From the NCBI RefSeq assembly GCF_016545825.1, contig NC_052615.1, positions 23,490,520 through 23,554,519 of the forward strand: a stretch of 64,000 nucleotides of DNA, read 5' to 3'. Both the position numbers and the translations under genes were made by a program. Source of the stretch: Eucalyptus grandis. Taxonomy: Eukaryota; Streptophyta; Magnoliopsida; Myrtales; Myrtaceae. Below, piece by piece: positions 47,555 to 59,138 of the stretch (the stretch's first letter is position 1; each line of letters starts with the position of its first letter). The notes below the pieces were generated by a model, which saw nothing but the letters and a program-made list of their open reading frames with translations, did no database searches and was not told the origin of the DNA.

Positions 47555-49583
47555 TGTGTGTGGGGTGGGCAAATGTATTTTGAGTGATTATGATAGGACA
47601 TATGATATAATACAATCACCACCAAAGCATAAAGGACACGTTGTCAACCTAGGATCAAGATTGGAATTGACTAAGTCCACTACCAAGGCTTAAAGACCAA
47701 GTCACTGGTTAAGGATAAATGATTTCGGGATAGGAAAAACAGGAAAATTATCCAAAAAGTCCTAAATTTATTGCACTTTGCCAATTTAATCATAAACCTT
47801 TTAACTTTGCTAATTGAGTTCTAAATCTTTTTACTTCTTGTCGATTCACTCTATCCGGTCAATTTTGGCTAGAAAATACTGACGTGGACGCCGGCAATGC
47901 CACATAGGACTGCCGGCATTAACGTGGATAATTTTTTATAATATTTTAATATTTTTGTTTTTTTGTTTTTCCTTTTTTTTTCTTTTTAGCTTTTTCCTTG
48001 GCCTTTTCTAGTGGCCAGCTGGCCTCGCCCACCACGAGCGAGGCCCGGCTGAGTGAGGAGGAGCACCGGTGAGGGGAGCCCTCGCCCAGGCGTGGCCCGG
48101 CAAGGTCACTTTGGTGAGGCCGACCCTCCCCCGGGCTAGGGCGGCCTTGTCGGGCGTCGATTGGGCAATGGCGACACTGGGGAGGCCACCTTGGCCTTGG
48201 TGAGGGCCGGCCTTGCCAGATCTGGGCGAGGGAGCCCTCGCCCAGGCGAGCGTCGGCCTCGCCCTAGTCGGGTGGGCGACGATCGGCCACAGTCGACGCC
48301 TCGCCTAACCGGGCGAGGGATGACCTCGCTAGATCTAGTTTGGGCGAGGCTGATGCTCGCTTGAGCTCCCTTGCCGATCTGGGGAGGTCGACCACCGGGG
48401 GCCGGGCGGCCTCGCCGCTCGGCCAACGCTCGGCGAGGCCACCCCGGCCCAAGGGAGGGTCGGCCTTGCCCAGGCGACCCTTGCCGGGCCGCGCCTGGGC
48501 GAGGGCTCCCCTCGCCGGTGCTTCTCCTCGCTTGGTCGAGGCCTCGCTCGTGGCGAGGGAGGCCAAATGACCGGTGGCTGGCTGTTGCCTGTGGCCGGTG
48601 GCTGGCCATTGGAAAAGGCCAAGGAAAAAGCCAAAAAGAAAAAAAGGAAAAGGGGAAAAACAAAAAAAAAAATTCAAAAATATTAAAATATTATTAAAAA
48701 TTGTCCACGTTAGCGCCGGCAATTCTACGTGGCACCGCCGACGTCCACGTTAGCATTTTCCGGCCAAAATTGGCCGGATGGACTAAATCGGCAAGAAGTG
48801 AAAATATTTAGGACTTAATTGGCAAAGTTAAAAGATTTATGACTAAATTGACAAAAGTGCAATAGATTTAGGACTTTTTGGACAAGTTTCCCTAGAAAAA
48901 CTTATCACCAAGGCCTAATGAAAAATCCATCAGGCAAGGATAAAAAATTTCTTGACTCATCGCCAAGAAAAAAGCCACTTTCCAGGAATAAAGAATCGGA
49001 AAAGATATTCACTCACATATAGAAAAATCTCATGTATTCTCAATATTCAAATCTTATCTATTTACATTTGAGAATTCACCTCTTTTTATAGAGGAAACAA
49101 TCCATAGAAAATAGACTAAGCATAAAAGATACGGGAACTACCCAACTAATAAAGACATGGGAACTAAAATACACAACAATAAAACTGTAGGAACTAGAAA
49201 ATGCATTTAAAATACATGGAAACTTGAATTTTGACTTTCCCAAATTTGTGTACCATCCTTGAAAGCCGAATGGATGCCCTTGAAGATCAACAAACACCGA
49301 TGGGAGTCGACCAGAACAGCTTTCAATTTATAGATGAACGAGCGGCAGCCTTGAAATTGACCTTAAACTTGTGTATCGATATTTTGATAGTCAATCGGTA
49401 ACCATGAAATCAACAACTATTCTTGTGAGTTGACAACTAGCATGTAGAATCAATAGCTTTGAACTTGGACCCATCGAATCAAACTATAGCCAAAAATTGG
49501 CTTTTTGCTTTCAAACTTAGATATTGAGCTGGATTAATCAACGATATTTGAGTTGAGCTCTCGAGTTGATCGATAGAGTCCTA
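47555..49583 (-). repeat. 3' LTR of the retrotransposon (about 870 bp plus an inserted element)
   Basis: Aligns with the right LTR by eye: caatcaccaccaaagcataa then aggacacg versus tgatcaccaccaatgcataa then aggacatg, through to gagttgatcgatagagtc versus gagttgatcaatagagcc. It is interrupted by the Mutator-like element at 47,741-48,892. The right boundary is where similarity stops and is good to a few bases. Confidence 0.75.
47741..48892. mobile_element. Mutator-like fold-back element with 9-10 bp target duplication
   Basis: The long terminal inverted repeats begin GGAAAATTATCCAAAAAGTC on the left and, reverse complemented, GGAAACTTGTCCAAAAAGTC on the right. They continue inward for hundreds of bases, including the GC-rich core (gagggagccctcgcccaggc against its inverted partner), so the whole unit can fold back. 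Flanks are taggaaaaac (47,731-47,740) and tagaaaaac (48,893-48,901). The other LTR keeps the uninterrupted site, gggataggaaaagctcatta near 53,447, confirming a clean insertion. No transposase. Overlapping long ORFs in the GC-rich core on both strands are most likely compositional. Confidence 0.8.
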
Positions 49584-50398
49584 GGTCGTTGAAGATTTGT
49601 CCTCAAATCTAACATGGCTCCATCTCCAAGATTAAAAGTAGACAAGTTACCATAACCATCTTTACGAAAAGGAAACTTGATTCCGATAAATTTCCTGGAC
49701 GGCCTCACCAACAGACTAGATAATTCATTAGCTTCATACTTATTAATATCTTTAAGGCTCAATAAAAAACTGAAAGTATATCAAACATATTTTGACAATT
49801 GATGAACACTTTGAGAGAGAATGCTTCGGGGAATACGAAATGAAAGTGATAGGTAATGTTATCAGCTGTTATAATCATTCCGTCTCCATTTATAATCTTA
49901 GTGTTTGCCTCAATAATTTTATATAGAGATTCACCATCTAGAATATCATAGTTGCTTAATGGCATTTGGATATGCAGCATCTCCTCTTCTTCAATTTGCC
50001 CTATCACCTGGTCTTGCTCTATGGATTTGAACTCTGCATGGCATGGATTGTGCCGAGCCTAATCTTTTCAATTTCTTGAATGGTGATAGCTCTTTGGCTC
50101 GGACAACAGCACTTGAAGCGCTTGCTATCTCTACCATTTGATTCTTTTTGAAGCTCTTTAATGAACTCAAGGGGTTTTTTTTAAATTCGTTCTCTTGTTT
50201 GGAAATATTCTCAGCTTGGTTAGAATAAGGACCCTCAAAGAAGGACATACCTTTAGTTGAAGGCTTAGTCGAAAGTCTTGTGCCACCATTTAGTCGGTTT
50301 TCTAGGAGGGTGAGGATTCTCTCCATTTATTGCTGGAGTTTCTCTATAGTACGGTCTTGCCTACAATTGTGTGCTTGCTCCAATGTTAGGCCTCCTGA
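49538..50398 (-). pseudogene. Remnant gag-like ORF of the LTR retrotransposon
   Basis: The minus-strand reading GGLTLEQAHNCRQDRTIEKL, then a stop, then MERILTLLENRLNGGTRL runs on to about 49,991. Further pieces follow in neighbouring frames (MIGQIEEEEMLHIQMPLSNY and MSLKDINKYEANELSSLLVR). An N-terminal coiled-coil-like start followed by a charged region is usual for retroelement gag-side or LARD internal ORFs. Stops and frame changes show it is dead. I cannot assign the superfamily. Confidence 0.5.
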
Positions 50399-50419
50399 AC
50401 CTGATTAGCCAATTTTTTT

Positions 50420-51996
50420 GGGTAAAGTGCACATGAAGTGTCAAAATTTGACATTGGTGGATAATTTAGGGTCCGCTCGTTTCGCGGAAAATGACTTCCG
50501 GGAAAATGTTTTTCGGATTACCCGGTATTTGTTTCACGAAAAATAAACTAGTCAAGGAAAATATTTTCCATTATTGGAAAAAACAACCTTTAAAGTGAGG
50601 AAAACGTTTTCCATGACTTCTTCCCTCTTTCTTCTTTTTAATTTTATGCTTTCTTTTCTTTTTTTCTTTCCTTTTCATCTTATTCTTTGGCAGTGGCCGG
50701 CGACCGGCCATGGCGGTGTCTGGCGACCGGCCACGGCGGTGTCCGGCGACTGGCGACCTCGCCGACCTTGCCGGCCTCACCCCAAGCCAGCGAGTCAGAG
50801 CTCGCGACTCACCAGATCCGGAGAGCCGGGCGGGGCTCGAGCCTCGCCCGAGCTCGCCGCAAAGCTTCATCGGGCTCGGCGAGACGCGAGCTCGCCGGAT
50901 TTGCGGTGGAGCTCGCCGCCGCCGATCCAATGAGCTGGGCGGGGCTTGGGCCTCGCCCCAGCTTGCCGAATTTGGCGGCGGAGCTTGGGCTCTTGATCTA
51001 GGTGAGCCCGAGCTCTGCCGCCAGATCTGGCGAAGGATCTGGCCACCGGGTCTTGGTCGGCTGTTGGGCAGCCGGCCATCGTCAGGCAGGAAGGAGGCGG
51101 CGACGGTGGAAGGAGGAGGAAGAAGGAGGAGGAAGGAGGCGGCGGCAAGGAAGGAGGAAGGAAATGTAAAAGAAAAAAAGAAAGAAAAAATAATAAATAA
51201 TAAAAATTTCGATTTTTTAAAAATATAAATAATTAAAAATTCATTTTAAAAATAAAATTATTTTTTTGGTAAATTAAAAATATTAAAAATCAATTTTTGA
51301 TAATTTTTCCCAAACATTAAATGAGCTAACGAACGGTGGAAAATATTTTCCACTTAAATTTTAGGTTTTGGCCGAACATCGAAAAATAGTCATTTTCCGG
51401 AAAATGACTTCCCAAAAATATTTTTTGGAAATATGATATTTTCCGCGAAATGAGCGGACCCTTAGTGTCAAAAGTTTCAAAATGTACACTTAAATGCTAT
51501 TTTTTTTAAAAGTGAAACACTTCGATACTAAGTCTAGCGAGAGTAGTTGGAAATTCAATGTGATATTTTTTTAATAATATATGTGATCTACATGGCTCGT
51601 TGAAAGCCAACTCAGCAATGATTTGCCCCAAAATTGGATTTTAATATAAATATTAATTAAAATATATAAAAATTAAATTAAAAAAAAAAAGAGATCTGCA
51701 TCAAGCTTCGATGAGGGTTTGCACAGGTGTTGCCAAACTCGTTCCCCCCTTTTAAAATTAATATATATTAAAATTCAATTTTGGGGCCATGGTATCGTTA
51801 AAATGACATCATTTTGCATCTGTCTTGCCATGTTAGTGCCAAAAACTATGTTGCTCTGCACTTATCTTACCGGGAAAATGTTATGTTATCAATTTAATCG
51901 GAATTTCTTATTGTTGGCACTTAAATGTACCTTTTGAAACTTTTGGCACTAAAATGCTCCCCCGTGCAAAATTTTGGCAATCTAGGTGTACGCACC
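50420..51996. mobile_element. Inverted-repeat DNA element hosting a Harbinger-like insertion
   Basis: Left: ggtaaagtgcacatgaagtg then tcaaaatttgacattgg, broken by the nested element, then gtgtcaaaagtttcaaaatg then tacacttaaatgc. Right, reverse complemented: ggtgcgtacacctagattgc then caaaattttgcac, ttagtgccaaaagtttcaaa then aggtacatttaagtgcc. The order is preserved across the nested insertion, confirming it. Poly-T flanks prevent a secure target duplication. Related phrases occur near 45,775-45,885. Confidence 0.65.
50469..51461. mobile_element. PIF/Harbinger-like element with TTA duplication and GC-rich core
   Basis: The termini GGGTCCGCTCGTTTCGCGGA and (reverse complement) GGGTCCGCTCATTTCGCGGA are nearly identical. 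The flanks are tta at 50,466-50,468 and 51,462-51,464, the target preferred by PIF/Harbinger transposases. Arms carry inverted aaaatattttcc phrases. The centre (about 50,690-51,170) is GC-rich with overlapping ORFs on both strands but no transposase. Same family as 41,955-43,405. Confidence 0.85.
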
Positions 51997-52075
51997 TTTT
52001 TTTTTTAATTGAGAGTATGAGAGGGAATGAGAGATTGGTAATGAAAGAAATAACTTAAAATGAGTTCAACTCTAA

Positions 52076-52087
52076 GCTCTGATACCA
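52076..52087 (-). other. Primer-binding site (initiator tRNA-Met type)
   Basis: gctctgatacca reads TGGTATCAGAGC on the minus strand, the standard plant retrotransposon PBS, about three bases inside the 5' LTR end. It fixes the orientation of the element as minus. Confidence 0.85.
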
Positions 52088-52225
52088 ACTTGATGTGTGT
52101 GGGTAGCAAACGAATGTGTTTTGAGTATGATAGAATATGATCACCACCAATGCATAAAGGACATGCTACCAGCCAAAAATAGAGATTGAGATTAACGAAA
52201 TTCACCACTAAGGCTAAAAGGCTAA

Positions 52226-53416
52226 GCCTATGTTTGGTTGGACTTTTGAGAAAGCTTTTGTGAAAATGTAAAGGATTTTAAGTTAAAAGAGTTTTTAAAA
52301 TGCAAATTGTGTTTGGTAAATTGTATTCTAAACGTCCATTGAGTAAAATATTATTTGAAGAAATAATATTTGCAAATGACTTTTGTTATTAAAAAAGAAG
52401 AAGAAGAAGAAAAGAGTTGGTCGGCCAAGGGCAGGCCTTCATTAGCGAAAGGTAGGTGGCTATTCAGATGGCGTCCGGAGACCATCGGTGAGGGTTGCCC
52501 TCGTGGTGACCCAAACCACGTGGAGGTCATGTAACCCAAATCGCATGGCCCTTCATGAAGGTCGCGCGCCCCTGACGGCGGTTGCTTGTGTCGCCTAAGC
52601 ACACCGGCCTCTCTTTAGCTCATCATGGGCCCCTTGCAATAACTACTCGCAACCATGCCAGTCAATCTCAATGGAGAAGAAGATGTACAATCATCGAAGG
52701 TAAAACCGAAGAAGAAGGTGAGCATCGAGGGCAAAATCGAAAAAAAAATGTTAGTGAGGATAGTTTTGGAAGAATTTTTTTTACTAACCCTAGTTGAAGG
52801 CATGTCGAGTAAGGGTGATCGTTCCCAATTCAATCTAGTTCTAAAGTGGAATCAGACCGGACTGGGAGAATTGGTTTCCAATTTTTGGGATTGAGAACTA
52901 GACTAGGCGGTTCTAGGATTGGAAACCGAACCAACCAACCCTATCCCATGGAACCGATCACCTAGCAACAAAAATTATAGTATTAAAAAAATACTAGAGT
53001 TGTTACTATTTTGAGAGTTTATTGTTATTTTTAAGAAATTTAAAAATTTATATATTTTTAAAAAAAAGAGTTGGTCTCGATCTCGGCTCGATTCCCCATC
53101 GGAACCGAAACTGGACCAACAATCATCAGTTCCATTTTTATGGAATTAGGAATTGGACTGATCCTTCTAGGAATTGGACTAAACCGGCCGGTCTGGTCCA
53201 GTCTGAGCGGTTCTCAATTTAGGCGATCCAACATACTCACCCCTGATGCCGAGAAAGCTAAAAGCTCAAGGTAGCCTAGGATCTATCTTGGGCTTTCGGC
53301 TTTCTAAAGGCTGGCCTTTGCGAAATGGGCTTTCAAAGAAATTTGCTAAACACCAACAATTTAACCCAATGGGCGATGCCCAAAGTGGCTTGGAAAAGCC
53401 ATTCCTAAATGCATCC
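52226..53416. mobile_element. Harbinger-like element with TAA duplication, hosting a small hAT element
   Basis: The left end GCCTATGTTTGG and right end (reverse complement) GGATGCATTTAGG are weakly alike, mainly through transitions. Flanks are taa on both sides (52,223-52,225 and 53,417-53,419). The equivalent position in the other LTR lacks this DNA, so the boundaries are supported independently of the termini. The family is inferred from the three-base duplication and the TTTGG-type ends; no transposase is present. Confidence 0.7.
52810..53245. mobile_element. Small non-autonomous hAT element with 8-bp target duplication
   Basis: The ends TAAGGGTGATCG and (reverse complement) CAGGGGTGAGTA are hAT-like (T/CAGGGGTG type). 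Flanks atgtcgag (52,802-52,809) and atgccgag (53,246-53,253) match at 7 of 8 positions. The interior is rich in ggaaccg and cggttc phrases, as in the larger hAT elements at 54-61 kb. Confidence 0.8.
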
Positions 53417-54630
53417 TAAGTCACTCACGAAGGATGAAAGATTTTGGGATAGGAAAAGCTCATTATCAAGACCTAAAAAAAAAAAAATTTACCAACCAAG
53501 GATGAAAGGTTTCTCGACTCACCACCATGGAAAAATCCATCTTACAGGGATAAACGATTGGAAAAAATGTTCACTCACACTGAGAAAAATTTCATGTATT
53601 TTCAACAATCAATTCTTGTTTATTTACATGTGAGAATTCGCTTCTTTTTATAGAAGAACTGATACACAGGAAATAAACTAAGCCCTTAAAATATTGAAAC
53701 TATCCAACTAATAAAAACGTAAGAACTAGAAAACATATGGAAATTTGAATTCTGCCTTCCAAATTCGCGCACCAACTTTGGAAGTTGAACAAATACCCTT
53801 GAAGATCAATAAATAGCTACATAAGTCAAAGTCGACCAGAACAACTTTTGGTTGATTGGTTGATAGATGGTCAAATAGCAACCTTGAAATCCATATTAAA
53901 CTTGTTTATCGATATCTTAATAATCAAATGGTAACCATGAAATTGACAACTATTCTTGTGAGTTGACGATTAGTATGTAGAATTGACAACTTTAAAGTTG
54001 GACCCATTAATTAAACTATAACTAAAATTGGTCTTTTGCTCCCAAAGGTAAGAATTGTACTAGATTAATTGACGAGGTTTGAATTGAGCTTGCGAGTTGA
54101 TCAATAGAGCCTGATGGCCCCACATAAGAGTGTCGCTATTAGTGACAAGCTTAGCAGAAAAGGATGGCGTTCATGACACAGTGGGCCATAGACCTTAGCC
54201 AACCTTTGCAAGGTGGTTGAGGATAAAGGTGTGCAACAGGAATCGCTCCAATCGAAAATTGCCCGAACCAGACTGGATTGGCTGATGGCTGATTCTGAGC
54301 GATTTTCATAGGTGGCAGTCCGATTCTCACTTTTCATTCTTGGAATTGGTGGCTGGTCTGTCCGGTTTCTGATTCTAAGGTAGGAATTAGACCAATCGAA
54401 TTGGATCGGTTGTTTATATATATATATATATATTAAAATTTCTTAACAAACCCTAATTCTCAATTTCGCTCAATCAATTATTCAATCCTTACTACTTAGG
54501 ACCCTCACTCTCACTCACCTCTCTAGCACTCAACGTCAACGTTCTCTCCCTCGTGCCTCATGCATCGCCCTCAACAACAACGACGGCGTTCTCTCCCTCT
54601 CGCCTCATGCATTGCCCTCGACAGTGATGA

Positions 54631-54667
<37 letters not shown>

Positions 54668-55421
54668 ACGCATCACCCTTGAATCTTGACAACTCTTTCC
54701 CTCGGCCACTATTTTCGCTACTTTCTTGCTTGAGTCTTAGATCTTGCCTGTCACCTCTCGCCTTTCGCACCAGAGTTAAGGATCTCTTGTACAACATCAA
54801 CAAGCCCTATTCCTCCGCTTGGGGCTCTTGGGTTCACCATCACAGCACCTACAATGTATTATTTAGTGCTCTCTCGTGTATTTGTTGTTCTTCGTGTGTC
54901 TCTATGAATTGTGATTCATGGAATTGTCACACGAATGCTTGTTTGCGTGTATGGTTGGAGACGTTTTGATGATGCAGTCCTGTCTAGTTGATTTTTGCTG
55001 GGGGAAGTCTTGCTTGATTCGAGTAAACGGTGCTAAGTGAAATATGTAGTGAATTTGATCAGGGAATGCTCACTGTGAAGGCCAAAGCTATAGCTCTTTA
55101 TCTTTTGTAGCTAGAATGTCGGATGTCATAATCTGTGCGCGCGTGCGTGTGTAGATTGCACTCTATTGAATTCTCTTCTTGATTATGTCTATCTGCACCT
55201 TTTGTGACCATGATACATTTTGAGTAATACAATCGTTCTCATTTTATGACATATAGCAGGATATTGTTGTCTGACATAAGCTAATCATTCGATAAAGCTA
55301 ACTACTAAATGCTAAAGATCCATAGGCTTACTTGGAATCCACTTTCGATGAGGCTTACAAAGTTGGATTAAGTTCCATCTTAATAGATATACATAGTGCA
55401 TTTAGTAGCACACAAGTAGAT

Positions 55422-55705
55422 AAACACATAAAAGATGTTAGTGGATGGTTCTTGTTTTTATCTAGGAATGGTGCTGATGTACATTTTGAAGATTATCTTT
55501 ATAGAGTATTTGCTTTAGCCTTACATTATGCTTTTATTTGCTTTATTTGCTCTAGCCCTATATTGTGTTTTTAAACAAATAAAAGATGCTTATGGAGGAT
55601 TATTGTTTTTATTTGGAAATAGTGCTGATGTACATTTTGAGGATTATCTTTATAGAGTATTTGGTTTAGCCCTATATTTTGTTTTTGTTTGCTGCTCTTA
55701 TTTTA
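55422..55705 (+). repeat. Tandem duplication, offset 151 bp
   Basis: The unit starting aaacacataaaagatgtt (55,422) recurs as aaacaaataaaagatgct (55,573). Inside, gtgctgatgtacattttga occurs at 55,471 and 55,622. Most differences are single substitutions. It lies upstream of the transposase remnant, inside the hAT element. Confidence 0.8.
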
Positions 55706-55929
55706 TCAAACTCATAAAATTGTGCTTGTTTTTAGGCCTTAGTTATGCTTTCAGCTTGAAGAAAAGCTAAATTTGATGGCTCCAATCTTTGTTTTGCTTG
55801 CTTTAGGTGATATATTCAAAATTCAAATGTCAATGAAATCTAGTGATGCTATGATTTGGTAATGGACTCATTAGAATATGAAGGTGAAGAAGACATCAAA
55901 GAGGCATTTGGCACGAGTAAGATACCTAA

Positions 55930-58925
55930 CTCTTGTCCTTCTAGCAAACGAAAATAAGCAGTTTGGCTTTATTTTTTAAAGGACAAACTAAGAATGAGAA
56001 AAATGAAGTGTTTTACATTTATTGTGGGGCCAAGTATAGTTCCAATGTTGATAATGAAACCCCTGCTATGTTGAAGCACTTAAAAATGTGCAACAAGTAT
56101 CTTTGCAATTTAGATAAAAAGCAAAATTCGTTGGCTGTACGTAGAGTAGATGGGACTCAAATGACACTAGGGCATAAAACTAGTATTAGTAGTGCTAATG
56201 TCTTAATGACATGGAAATTTGATTAGGATCATTGTACGCATATACTTGTTCGGATGATTATAATGGATGAACAATCTTTTTCAGTGGTTGAAAGTGTCGG
56301 ATTCCATGATTTTATTAGTCAGTTACAGCCTCTCTTCAATCACATCTCATGATTTATTGTGGCTAGGGATTGCATGAAGTTATTTTTTTTTTGGTGAAAA
56401 AGCAAGTTTAAAGACTTACTTTCATAAGCTTAAATCTAGGATCGCACTCATGGCCGATACATAGAGTTTTATTTAGAACTTGAACTATTTATGTCTCACC
56501 GCACACTTTATTGATGACAATTGGAAATTGTACAAAAGAATAATCAATTTTGTGGTGATGCCTAATCATAAGGGTAAGGATATTGGGAAAATGATTGAAA
56601 AAATGCATCTATGAGTGGAGAATGGAGAAAAGAGTGTCCAAATCACCATTGATAATGCTATTTTGAATGATGTTGCCATTGATTTTTTGAAAGAAAAATT
56701 ATGAAAAGATATGTTATCGATCTTAGATGGAGATGTTCTACATATGAGGTGCACGACTCATGAATTGAACTTGATTGTGAAGGATGGATTGATCGAGATA
56801 CATGATTCTATTGTACGTATTTGAAACATGGTTAGGTATATGAAAAGATCTCCCATGAGATTTCAAACATTCCAATACTACATTAGGAGTGCAAAGATTA
56901 CTCATAAGGGTTTAGTGTGTCTTGATGTCACAACTAGGAAATCTACCTACCTCATGTTAGACACCGTTCTAAAGTTTAGAAAAGCCTTTGAAAGGATGTA
57001 AGAAGATGATTCTTTTTTCTCAATCAAGCTTGAATGCGAAAACTCCTAAACATAAACATTGGGAAAATGCCAAAATTCTTTTGTATTTTTGAAGAAGTTT
57101 TATGATACCACCTACAAGATGTTTGGAACTTTGTACATTAGAGGTATGCAAAAGAATCGGGACTCGTCCAGACTGCTCAGAACCGAACTGGAACCGCCCG
57201 GAACTAGTGGTTCTTAAGGGAATCGGTCCGGTTCCCGTTTCGATTTATGGGAACCAGGTGGGTATCGGTCTGGTTCTTGGTTCTACGGGTGGATTTGCCC
57301 ACCCGGACCGGGCCGATTATATTATAATAATATATTAATTTTTAATATTAAAAAATTCAAAATTAGCAAATTTAAAATTTAGGACTCTAATCACCATCTT
57401 ATTTCAATTCACTACTCTCCTACTCCATCTTGTCTCTCTCAGTTCAAAATTTCCCCCACCTCCCTCTTCCTCTTCGATTTATCTCTAGATCTACTCATTT
57501 CCCTTCGACTCCTAGTTCGAACTTGGCGAAACGGTGAGCCAATTCTCTTTTCCCCCCTCGAACTTGAATTCTCTCTCCACATTGTCACCATTCTTGTCAC
57601 CACCTCTGCATTTACTATCACTATTGTCCTCATCGTTGTTGGGCTCGTCCCGCTTCTGCCTCCCCTCTTCCTCCTCCCCCTCCTCAGGCTTCTCCCCATT
57701 GTCCTCATCTTCAGGGACGGGCAAACTCCAAGTCGAAGAATGGCTCATTGTCCTCCTCATTGTCGGTCTTAGGGGAGGAGCGGGAGATGGCAAAGGCGGT
57801 GGCGAAGATGGTGGTGGTGGCCGGGATGAAAGCAGCACGACGGTCGCGATCGCCACTGCCATGGCGCTAGTACTTGAGGAGACTAAAAGCCGGAATAAGT
57901 AAATGTCAAGAGGGCGAAAAGGGGAAGGTGCGGAGGTTGGGCCGGTTCTATGGATTCACCCGGGAACTGGATCGAACCGCTGGTCCGGTTCCTCGGTGGA
58001 TCCATGCAACTAATGGGCGGTTCCCAATTCCAATTTTTCAGAACCAGTTCTTAGTGAGCGGTTCCCGGTTCTAGGTCGGAAACCGCCCACCTGGACCATG
58101 CACACCCCTACTGTATATCACTTCCAATGATTATTTTAATGAGATATATACTTTATATAAAACTTTGAAACAAATAGAGAAGACATTGGATCCTAAGGTG
58201 AAAGCTATGAAAGATAAATTTGACAAATATTATGGGAGTTTCGAAAAAAGTAAATATGATGGTTATTAATTGCAGTGATATTAAATCCAAGGAAAAAGAT
58301 GAATTATGTGCGGTATTATTATAGACTAATCTATGATGATGGTGCAAAATTTGATAAAATGTCCAATAAGGTGAGAATTGCATTGGAATGTTTGTTTCAT
58401 TTTTATGAGAAATCTTATTTTAGTTCTTGTGATAGAAATTTGTGTGGTCAATTTTTAATTGATACTAGTAGTGGTTGGGATTTTGATAGTCATGAGGAGG
58501 AGGGTAACAAGGACAACCTTGATTTGGTTGATGATTTCACTTCGGATAAGGCATTTGAATCATTTTTACATTAAGAGAAAAAAGTGTGCATGGCAATTTA
58601 TTTGAACTCAACATGTATCTTAAAGTCGAACGTGAATAAGCTTGTGATCTCAACCTTTTGATGTGGTGAAAACTATTGGCCAAAAGTTTAAAGTCCTCTC
58701 TTTGATAGCTCAGGATATTTTGTCCATTTCTATAACAACTGTTGCTTCGGAGTCGACTTTTAGTATATCTGGTTGTGTGTTTGATGGCTTTCGAAATTCT
58801 TTGACTCCTAGAGTGGTGGAAGCTTTGATTTGTATTTAAGATTGGTCGAGATTGACTACAATGCTGATTAATATTGAAAAGAGCATTGATAATGCAGAAA
58901 AGTGTGAGTGGGGTAAGTCATTGAT
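55930..58925 (+). pseudogene. hAT transposase pseudogene (BED zinc finger to dimerisation domain), disrupted
   Basis: In order on the plus strand: SSKRK, a stop, then a degraded BED finger (IYCGAKYSSN ... LKHLKMC, first Cys lost) at about 55,940-56,090; VVESVGFHDFISQLQPLF near 56,285; catalytic-domain traces including IDFLKEKL, MRCTTHELNLIVKDGL (about 56,740) and KFYDTTYKMFGTLY (about 57,090). This is broken at 57,138 by a nested element and resumes TSNDYFNEIYTLYKTLKQIE at about 58,119, then MKDKFDKYYGSFEKSKYDGY. The C-terminal dimerisation motif TVASESTFSISGCVFDGFRN then SLTPRVVEALICI lies at about 58,740-58,838. Stops, frameshifts and the insertion make it inactive. The family order matches RICESLEEPER-type transposases. 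Confidence 0.85.
57139..58110. mobile_element. Non-autonomous hAT element inserted in the transposase pseudogene
   Basis: The ends TAGAGGTATGCAAAAGAATC and (reverse complement) TAGGGGTGTGCATGGTCC are hAT termini. Flanks ttgtacat (57,131-57,138) and ctgtatat (58,111-58,118) agree at 6 of 8, both differences being transitions. Removing the 972-bp element and one flank restores continuous transposase homology across the site. Sub-terminal DNA is dense in ggttcc, ggaacc and ccggtcc motifs in both orientations. The centre (about 57,440-57,900) is CT-rich with no recognised gene. Confidence 0.85.
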
Positions 58926-59089
58926 ATTTTTTTTACCTTGTTTGTGTTAGATATGAATGATATTCACTTGGAACTTACCGGTAAATAAATTTTGCAAGTT
59001 ATAATGGAGGAAATATATGTGGTAAGATTTTTCCATTAACTATTTGAGTATGATTTCTAGTAATTTTAGTTTAAAATTAATGTTCAATG

Positions 59090-59138
<49 letters not shown>

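Larger units (their letters stand above)
47555..54113 (-). mobile_element. Old non-autonomous LTR retrotransposon, minus strand, interrupted by four or more DNA transposons
   Basis: Two direct repeats (47,555 to about 49,583 and about 52,091-54,113) are LTRs. Next to the right copy lies gctctgatacca (52,076-52,087), the complement of an initiator-tRNA-Met primer-binding site, so the element reads leftwards and the right copy is the 5' LTR. The body (about 49,584-52,090) keeps broken minus-strand ORFs (50,326-49,991, 50,007-49,759, 49,762-49,538), including a gag-side MERILTLLENRLNGG and, near the 3' LTR, LDLRTN. No protease, reverse transcriptase or integrase is seen, so it is LARD-like. LTR divergence is substantial. 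Insertions: 47,741-48,892 in the 3' LTR; 50,420-51,996 (with 50,469-51,461 inside it) in the body; 52,226-53,416 (with 52,810-53,245 inside it) in the 5' LTR. Confidence 0.8.
52091..54113 (-). repeat. 5' LTR of the retrotransposon (about 825 bp plus an inserted element)
   Basis: Partner of 47,555-49,583. It begins tgatgtgtgtgggtagc next to the PBS and ends near gagttgatcaatagagcc. It is interrupted by the element at 52,226-53,416, at a place where the other LTR reads straight through (gaccaagtcac near 47,695). Confidence 0.75.

Noticed and set aside
48136..48722. Long overlapping ORFs on both strands (up to 175 codons)
   Set aside because: They lie in the GC-rich fold-back core of a Mutator-like element, where stop codons are rare by composition; no domain is visible.
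50571..51228. ORFs of 90-170 codons on both strands
   Set aside because: Same situation inside a Harbinger-like element core; the overlapping frames on both strands and simple repeats argue against a gene.
57439..57902. Serine-rich and charged ORFs on both strands
   Set aside because: They lie inside a non-autonomous hAT element in CT-rich DNA, with no domain and mutual overlap.
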